DNA from: Acridotheres tristis | Taxonomy: Eukaryota; Chordata; Aves; Passeriformes; Sturnidae | DNA: 64,000 nucleotides | Direction of reading: 5' to 3' | NCBI GenBank assembly: GCA_037013685.1 | Contig: CM072899.1 | Location: 630,479 to 694,478 of the forward strand | Shown here: piece by piece, positions 10,501-19,500 of the stretch | Layout: every line of letters begins with the position of its first letter | Numbering within the stretch: position 1 is the stretch's first letter | Translations under genes and position numbers: made by a program | The notes under the pieces: model-generated | Seen by the model: only the letters and a program-made list of their open reading frames with translations | What the model was told of the DNA's origin: nothing | The model's database searches: none

Positions 10501-13500
10501 GCAGGAACACGAGGGATGTGCAGGAACTCGAGGGATGTGCAGGAACACGAGGGATGTGCTCAGCAGGGCCAGGGGCCCCAGCCCTCCCTGCTCTGCCATC
10601 CCTGGGCTGTCCCAGAGGATCTGCCACTGCTGGGAAAGCTGCTCCATTTTTCAGCTGCTGCCTTGAGAGAAATGATGCTTCAAACTAAGGAGAATAACAT
10701 CACAGTTATGTATTTATTTATTTGAAAGGACAAACTCGCAGTTCAAGTAAACCCTCATTGCTAGGGAGGGTTTACTAGCAGTAAGTCATTGCTAGGATGA
10801 CTTATTGATATGTTTAAAGAAAACCTTCCTTTTTTGGCTATTTTTTATCTTAAAATTCAGTGTTTTGTTGCAATAGTGAAGATCTTTACTGTCACTGGAT
10901 TTGAAGTCAGAAGTACATTAAGAGACCATGGCAGAGGGGAGACATTACCCAATATGGCCTGAAAATGAAAACTGCTCTTTACATGTACAACCTCAGGGCA
11001 GGAATGGCAGGAAAGAATCTCCTCTTAAAAACATTTGGACATTATTTGCTTTTCCAGCTTTAAATCCTCTGCTGCAAGTCACCCTCACAAGGACCAGGAC
11101 AAGGTATTTCCACTCACCATATTTCATAATAAGCATCTGTTCAGCAGCCACTCCAGGCAGTGCTGGGGGAATATAAATCTAAAAGGGTGTTGAGGAATCT
11201 CAGCCATTCCTGTGGAAATGCATTTCTATGCCCAGGGACCCAGGGCAGCTGTTTGCATTTCCCCAGAGCAATTACAGCCCTGGGAACTCTATCTCCATGT
11301 CCACAGCTCTGTGGTAACTGCCCAGAGCTTCACCTCCTGCCGTTTGGGGTCTTCCTGGGTAAGAAGCCCACCTGGAAATATTGACTGGCATCTGGAAAAG
11401 ACCTCCAAGACCATCCAGTTCAGCTTTCAACTGGGTATCACCAGACACACTGCCTGTACCATCCAGGGACGTGTCATGTCCAACCTCTCAGAGCTGCCAA
11501 GAGCCCAGAGCTCAAACCAGCTCCCACAGGGAGCATTCCCTGACCCTGGTGGCTCAGCATGGCCTCTGCTGCAGAGAAAGGGAGATGAAGCAGAGGAGAA
11601 CACCCTCATCAGCCCTGCCAGAGGGACCCTTGTGCTCAGCAGGGCTGCCTGGAGCAGAGAGCCCCTGCAGGCTCTCACACTGCTGCTCCAAAGCATCACA
11701 GTGGACTGGGCAGCTGCAGCAGGCATGGAGAATGCCCTGGGAGCAGGATGGGGATGAGGCACAGGCCACCCTGCTGGTGATGTGACTGACTCTATTCCCA
11801 GTGACTCCCTGAGCCCAGAGCAGCCCTGCCCTATCCTATCCTATCCTATCCTATCCTATCCTATCCTATCCTATCCTATCCTATCCTATCCTATCCTATC
11901 CTATCCTATCCTATCCTATCCTATCCTAGCCTAGCCTAGCCTAGCCTAGCCTAGCCTAGCCTAGCCTAGCCTAGCCTATCCTATCCTATCCTATCCTAAC
12001 CCTTATCCTATCCATCTCCTATATCCCATCCTATATCTTATCCTATCCTATCCAATCTCCCATCCCAGCACATCCCATCATCCCATCCCATCCCATTATC
12101 CCATCATCCCATTATCCCATTATCCCATCCTCCCAGCCCACACTCACGTAGTTCCCTGTTCCCGTTGTGCTCTCCAGGGCCCCGTTGGGTGACTCTGGGG
12201 CTCCTCTGGCCTCCGTGTTCTTGTCCTGGGGCTTCTCCTCCTCCTTCCCGGCGCCGCCCTGGCCGGGCAGTGCCACCTCCCCGACTCCCAGCGCCTCAGC
12301 CTTGTACTTCCTGACGAACTCCTCCATCAGGGGCTGCTCTCCCTCGCCGAGCCCGCGGCACTGGGCCGGGTCCTGGTCGTGCAGGGGGAGCTGCCGGGCC
12401 AGGCGGCGCCGGCGATGCCACGCGCCCTCGGTGCCAGCCACGGGCTGCAGCTCCGGGGGCACCAGCTCCATGTACTGCATGGCCTGCAAGGGAAACAGGG
12501 CACAGCTCTATGTACTGTGTGAGAAACAGGGCACAGCTCCATGGACTGCATGGCCTGCAAGGGAAACAGGGCACAGCTCCATGGACTGTGTGAGACACAG
12601 GGCACAGCTCCATGGCCTGCAAGGGAAACAGGGCACAGCTCTATGTACTGTGTGAGAAACAGGGCACAGCTCTATGTACTGTGTGAGAAACAGGGCACAG
12701 CTCTATGTACTGTGTGAGACACAGAGCACAGCTCCATGGACTGTGTGAGAAACAGAGCACAGCTCCATGGACTGCATGGCCTGCAAGGGAAACAGGGCAC
12801 AGCTCTATATACTGTGTGAGAAACAGAGCACAGCTCCATGGACTGCATGGCCTGCAAGGGAAACAGGGCACAGCTCTATATACTGTGTGAGACACAGGGC
12901 ACAGCTCCATGGACTGCATGGCCTGTGTGAGAAACAGGGCACAGCTCCATGGCCTGTGTGAGAAACAGGGCACAGCTCCATGGCCTGTGTGAGAAACAGG
13001 GCACAGCTCCATGGCCTGCAAGGGAAACAGGGCACAGCTCCATGGCCTGCAAGGGAAACAGAGCACAGCTCCATGGCCTGTGTGAGAAACAGAGCACAGC
13101 TCCATGGCCTGCATGGCCTGCAAGGGAAACAGAGCACAGCTCTATATACTGTGTGAGAAACAGGGCACAGCTCCATGGCCTGCATGAGACACAGGACACA
13201 GGAAAAATTCAGTAGCAGTTGGGTCTGTGACACTGTCAGCCACCAATTCCACCTGACAGCTGATTTCACAGCACAGGGAAGGTGTTTGGTCACTGATGCC
13301 CCATGACACAGAAAGGAAACGCCCAGAAACCGCCCAAAATGAAGTCTGTGACTTAACTGCCACTAACTCAAGAGCAGAGCAAAGCCCTGAGCCTCAGGCT
13401 GGCTCAGTGCTCGTGGGCCATGGCTGCACAGTTCCTGCACAGTTAATGCAGTTCCTGCACATTTAACTTCTCCTGGCTGGGAACAGGGGAAGGGAGTTTC

Positions 13501-16500
13501 CCACTCCACATTTTCCTATTGTAGTGTGAGGGGTGCCAGGGCAGCACTTGGCTCCCTGCCATTCCCTGGCACACCATCATCCAGCTGCACTGCTTTTGCT
13601 TCTTACTGGGTCAGCACTCAAACACTCCATCCTAAAGAACTTAGCAAAGAGACTGAACTGTTTGTGCCACATTGGCTGTTTCAGGCTGGGCTTTCCAACA
13701 CAGCACTGAACTCCTCAGGAAAAACCTCCACGTCACTTCCACCTCTGAGCCACAGAGCAGCGGGGCCAGCGGAATTCCTGACAGGAAATTTGGATCAGCA
13801 GCAGATAATGATTCAGGGGGAGCAGGGTTTCTTCCCCACGTCTGGGGGTGCAGGTTAAAATCACTCACACTGGGATATCAGACATCAGCCCTGGGTACCT
13901 CCTGTGCAAAGGTGGGGCTCATGTCCGGGTTCCTGGGAAGGTTGGTGCCCTGTGGGAAGGTGCTGCCTGGGGAGCTGTGGGGTGCTGGGGCAGTGATCTG
14001 GTGCACAAATGGCTTTCACAGGGGTGAGGAATCCTAAAGGGAATGACAGGAGAGACAAGAATTGCCTGACTGCTCCTCCCAGGCTCACACAGGCACTGCC
14101 CCACAAATGGACAGGAATGAACTGAACTCGGTGCTGTGGGACCAGCACGGGCTCCTGCAGAGCAGAAACCTGCTGGGATCTCAGTGGGAAAATCCTAAAT
14201 CCACTGATGTGCCAGGATTAAAGAACACTGACACCAGAGCAAGGGGCCAGCACGGGCACCTGGAGCCTCCTGCTCTGCTCCAGGATCTCCATTCCCCATA
14301 CAAAGCTCTGTGCTGAGAGACAGGAAAGCAAAGTCTCTTTTAAAGGCTTTTTCAAAAGCTTTTTTTAAGGCTTCCTTAAAGCCTGCTCAGGGGCAGGTTT
14401 CAGGATCTGCCCAGACATGCAGTGGGGTTTCACTCCCTGACCAAGAAAATGCTTAAAGTCATAACTGCAGATGTCATAAAAATGTGTCCAGGGAAAAGTT
14501 TAGGGGGGAGAAAAAATCCAACCTGACACCAAAAACTGCCATGAATAAGAAGAAAAAGTTGCTACATCTGCTGCTATCCCTTATTGGCTTGGCCAATGCT
14601 TCACTGTGTTGCCTGAGTGCAGGAAATTTGGAGGAAGAGCATTTCAGTTTTCACTGGTCACTGCTGGATCTTAGGGCTGTTTTATCATCTGCTCTTTTCA
14701 CTCTCCCCAAGGACCCGAGTATCTGCTTCATGACTTCTGCAGGCACAGCTTAAAACAAGAACATGCCCTGAACTTCCTCCTATTATTGACCATCCACTTC
14801 AGCAAAACAAGGTGAAAAGCCATCCAAGTTTCCAGGCTGCCTTCAGGAGGAAAGCCCTGGAGCAAGGCACTTGTGCTTTGACAGCTCTTTGGCCCAAATC
14901 CCTTTGAAACCATCCCGAGAGTGGCTGACATCCAGCACTTCTCAAAGTTTGTCAAGTTCATCTGCAAGCCAGGATTTATCAAGGTTGTCTCCAAAGCTCC
15001 TGCTTGTTGTTTACTTGAACCAGGATCTACTCCAGCCTCTCCAGGCACTATAAAGAGATCAAAAACTTCCATAAAGTTTTTGAAACTCCTCCATCAGGAG
15101 GGTGGGACTGGGCTGGGGGCTTAGTTTTGAATCCAGCTCTTGGTGCAGGACCAAGCTCCCCATGGGGAGGAGAGGGGAGAGGAGGGGAGGGGAAGGACCT
15201 CGGTGAAGCATCCCCAGCACACAGCTCAGCCTCACCCAGCCTGTCCAAGGCCCTCAGGGCAATTGAAGGCTTTTAAGCTGAATTAACCTCTCTGGCTCTG
15301 GGGGCTGTGGCTGTACTTTCACATCTGTATCCCAAATTCTTCTTTTAAAAGGTCTGGTTGCATTTTCAGCAGCTTTCAGCTATTTGTATCAACAGCTTGC
15401 AGCTATTTGTTTCATCTGAGGAGCAGAAGCTCTTCAGTGCCCACTCGTGACAGTGGAATACAGAACATTTTATACCACAGCTCAGTGAAAAGCCAGCTAA
15501 ATGCTTTCCCGCAAGAAATGCTCTGCTGGCTCCCACTCCCACGTGCCAAAAACCACTTCCACCCCTTCCCACACAGCTGGTCCAGATGGAAACCAGGCAC
15601 AGCACGGGGGTGGAGCTGGGCTGGGGGCTTGGTTTTGGATCCAGCCCTTGGAATGGGGCCACACTCCCTCTCTCACCTTTTTACCCTGAGTTCTCTTTAG
15701 AACAGATTTTTTATCTGGACCGGATTACGCTTAAACTGTAAGGAAGAAGTTCCCAGCTCCAGAGCTGGGTATGAGCTGGGTGTGGTGGAGCAGGAGGGGC
15801 AGGCAGGAGCCCCCCACTCCTGCTCCTGGGGCAGGATGCTCCTCCAGGCTGCCGGCACAGGGATGGGCTGCTGCTCTCCATCAAAGGGAGTGGGGGGGAC
15901 CCCAGGAAGGGGCCTCTGAGCCACAGCCCAGGGAAGGAGCCCTCCAGCAGCACAGGGATGCTCTCTGAGAGCAGGAGAGGAGGAGCCCTGAGGCACAACC
16001 ACCCAGCTGCCACCAGAAGCCAAACCCCTTCCTGCTGCTCTGCCTGCCCCGAGGGCAGCAGGAGTCGTGCTGACCTCCAGCCCGGGGCTTTGGAGCAGGC
16101 ATGGGCTGCACAGGCCAGCAGGGATGGGATCTCTCCTCAGCCAAGCTTTTATTGCAGATGAGCTCCACCAAAAGAGTGAGCTCTCTAGTTGTAAAATCCA
16201 TTTAGACTTCTCCTAGAAATGTAAACAAACCTATAAAACCCGAAGGCATTCCATCCCCCTCTCCCACCTGCCTTGCTCACTGACACAGTTTTCCAAAACA
16301 CGGTGTGCTCTGTGCATTTCTGCTCCGTGAGGCAAACCAGTGTGGACACACTGTTAGAGATCGAGGAAAATTACAGCCTGCAAAAGCATTCTCAAGCTGG
16401 AACTTCCCCTACTCTCTCAACTTCTTTCCCAAGCTGATAACGTGTCAGCTTCGGTGAGGGGAATTACTCCTAGAATGATAATCTGGTCAAAACAAAACAG

Positions 16501-19500
16501 AATTCATAATAAAGAATAACACCTAGTGGAGGCTGTGGGACTCGTTCTGGAATCTTGTCCCACGGGCGTTTTTCTCAATTACCCAATGAGCTACTGTTGT
16601 ATCTCAGCTCTGCAAAACATACTATAAAAGTGCAAACCATACTATAAAAGTGCAAATCATACTATTAAAGTGCAAACCATGCTCTTCATAAAGGCCTTTT
16701 CCCTGAAGAGGTCTGTGCGTGTTGCTGCCCTCGCTCTCTGTCTAGCACAGCGACCACAAGCCGGGATTGACATTTTTTCCGCAATAACCCCATTGCAGAG
16801 CAGGGCTCCCGAGTTGTGTGTGTGACCTTACCAGCTTCTGGGTGAGCCCGGGGGGCGCCCACTCGTAGGTGACGGTGTCGAAGGTGGGGTCCTTGCCCGA
16901 GATGTTGGGGTTGGTGACGATCATGCGGTTCCTCTTGTAGAGGCGGGCGCCGTCGCCGCCCTTGAGGCGGGCGGTGAGGGAGGAGTAGCGCGACCCCGCG
17001 AGCAGCTGGCCCAGCTTGCGGTCCTCGTCCAGCTCCGAGCTCAGCCCGTGCTCCTCCTGGCTGCACCTGCACGACTTGCACATCTTCCTGTGCCGGGAGA
17101 CACAGCTCTGTCAGTCAGCCGCGCTGGGCTGTGTCAGTCAGCCGCGCTGGGCTCTGTCAGTCAGCCGTGCTGGGCTGTGTCAGCCGTGCTGGGCTGTGTC
17201 AGTCAGCCGTGCTGGGCTCTGTCAGTCAGCCGTGCTGGGCTGTGTCAGTCAGCCGCGCTGGGCTCTGTCAGTCAGCCGCGCTGGGCTCTGTCAGTCAGCC
17301 GCGCTGGGCTGTGTCAGTCAGCCGTGCTGGGCTGTGTCAGTCAGCCGTGCTGGGCTCTGTCAGTCAGCCGCGCTGGGCTCTGTCAGTCAGCCGCGCTGGG
17401 CTGTGTCAGTCAGCCGTGCTGGGCTGTGTCAGTCAGCTGTGCTGGGCTCTGTCAGTCAGCCGTGCTGGGCTCTGTCAGCCGTGCTGGGCTGTGTCAGTCA
17501 GCCGCGCTGGGCTGTGTCAGTCAGCCGTGCTGGGCTCTGTCAGCCGTGCTGGGCTCTGTCAGTCAGCCGCGCTGGGCTCTGTCAGTCAGCCGCGCTGGGC
17601 TCTGTCAGTCAGCCGCGCTGGGCTGTGTCAGTCAGCCGTGCTGGGCTCTGTCAGCCGTGCTGGGCTCTGTCAGTCAGCCGCGCTGGGCTGTGTCAGTCAG
17701 CCGCGCTGGGCTGTGTCAGTCAGCCGCGCTGGGCTGTGTCAGTCAGCCGCGCTGGGCTCTGTCAGCCGTGCTGGGCTCTGTCAGTCAGCCGTGCTGGGCT
17801 CTGTCAGTCAGCCGCGCTGGGCTCTGTCAGTCAGCCGCGCTGGGCTGTGTCAGTCAGCCGCGCTGGGCTGTGTCAGTCAGCCGTGCTGGGCTGTGTCAGT
17901 CAGCCGCGCTGGGCTGTGTCAGTCAGCCGCGCTGGGCTGTGTCAGTCAGCCGTGCTGGGCTCTGTCAGTCAGCCGCGCTGGGCTGTGTCAGTCAGCCGCG
18001 CTGGGCTGTGTCAGTCAGCCGCGCTGGGCTCTGTCAGTCAGCCGTGCTGGGCTCTGTCAGTCAGCCGCGCTGGGCTGTGTCAGTCAGCCGCGCTGGGCTC
18101 TGTCAGTCAGCCGTGCTGGGCTCTGTCAGCCGCGCTGGGCTCTGTCAGCCGTGCTGGGCTCTGTCAGTCAGCCACGCTGGGCTCTGTCAGTCAGCTGTAC
18201 TGGGCTCTGTCAGCCGTGCTGGGCTCTGTCAGCCGTGCTGGGCTCTGTCAGTCAGCCGCGCTGGGCTCTGTCAGTCAGCCGCGCTGGGCTCTGTCAGTCA
18301 GCCGTGCTGGGCTGTGTCAGTCAGCCGCGCTGGGCTCTGTCAGTCAGCCGCGCTGGGCTCAGGCACTGCTGCTGGTCGGGGGTTTTGGGGTCCCTTTGGG
18401 GTCCCTGAGGCTGCTCCTGCAGCTCTCAGTGATGGAGCACGGTCCCCAGCCTTGCCCAGATGGAATTGTGGCTCGTGGGGAGCTCTCAGACCAGCGGGGT
18501 ACAGAGACCAGCCCATGCAGAAAGGCACAAATCCATGGTTTATTCTATGGAGGCATCCTGTCTGCACATACCCACGGCTGTTGTTTTACTGGGGGTTTAT
18601 GTCTTCTGGGGGTTTTACAATTTGCACCAATTACCAAGGGAATTCTACTTTCTAACCAATCCCTGAGGGATTTCACATTCACAGCTGGCCTATGGATACT
18701 AAAAGAAAATGAACCACTAATATTGGAGATAGATAAGAGGGTCTACCAAGAGGGAGAAGCTAAATTCCTTTTGTATTCATCATTTCACAAGCCATTACTT
18801 ATCTCTAAGCTATGGTTTTCCATGAGGATGCAGGGAAACTTTCTTCTATGTTTTCTGCTCCCTCCACAATGCAGCACTGCAGTCCTGGGTTGTGAGACTG
18901 TGCCAGGGCTCCTGGCACAGCCCAGAGGCTCAGGGTGGGATGGGTTGGGCTGGGAGAGACCTTAAATCCACCCAGTGCCACCCCTGCCATGGCAGGGACA
19001 CCTCCCACTGTCCCAAACCTGTGGACACACACATTTAGAGATCCGGGGAATTACAGCTTGGCAATTCCTTCCAGGCCTGGATTTCTCCTGACTCTCAGCT
19101 CCATTCCCAGGCTGCCAAGCTGACTGCAGCTTCAGTTAGGGAGGAGTCTCCCAGGGTGACAACACGGTGACAAACAGAGTGGAATTCATCACCAACATTA
19201 ACCCCTGGTGTCTTTGCCGTGGGACACATCCTGAGGTGCTGTCCCAGGGATGTTTTTCCCAATTGTCCCATGAGCTCCTGTCCTGTCCTGGCTGCACTGA
19301 CACACTTTAAATCCGGGCTGTCTGTACAATAAATTGGCCTTTTTTCCCCAAAGAGCTCCGTGTGTGTTGCTGTCCTTTCTCTCTCTTTGCAGTGACCACA
19401 CAAACCCCAATGTCCAGCCTGGCCTTGGGCACTGCCAGGGATCCCAGCCCAGCTGCTCTGGGCACCCTGTGCCAGCCCTGCCCACCCTGCCAGGGAACAA

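Noticed and set aside
17016..18965. 649-codon plus-strand open frame
   Set aside because: Product of the 23-bp array, antisense to the PET exon.
16341..19400. A single provirus bounded by the two LTR-like copies
   Set aside because: The interval contains the LMCD1 PET exon and a minisatellite but no viral coding remnant, and the two copies are too diverged to be a pair.
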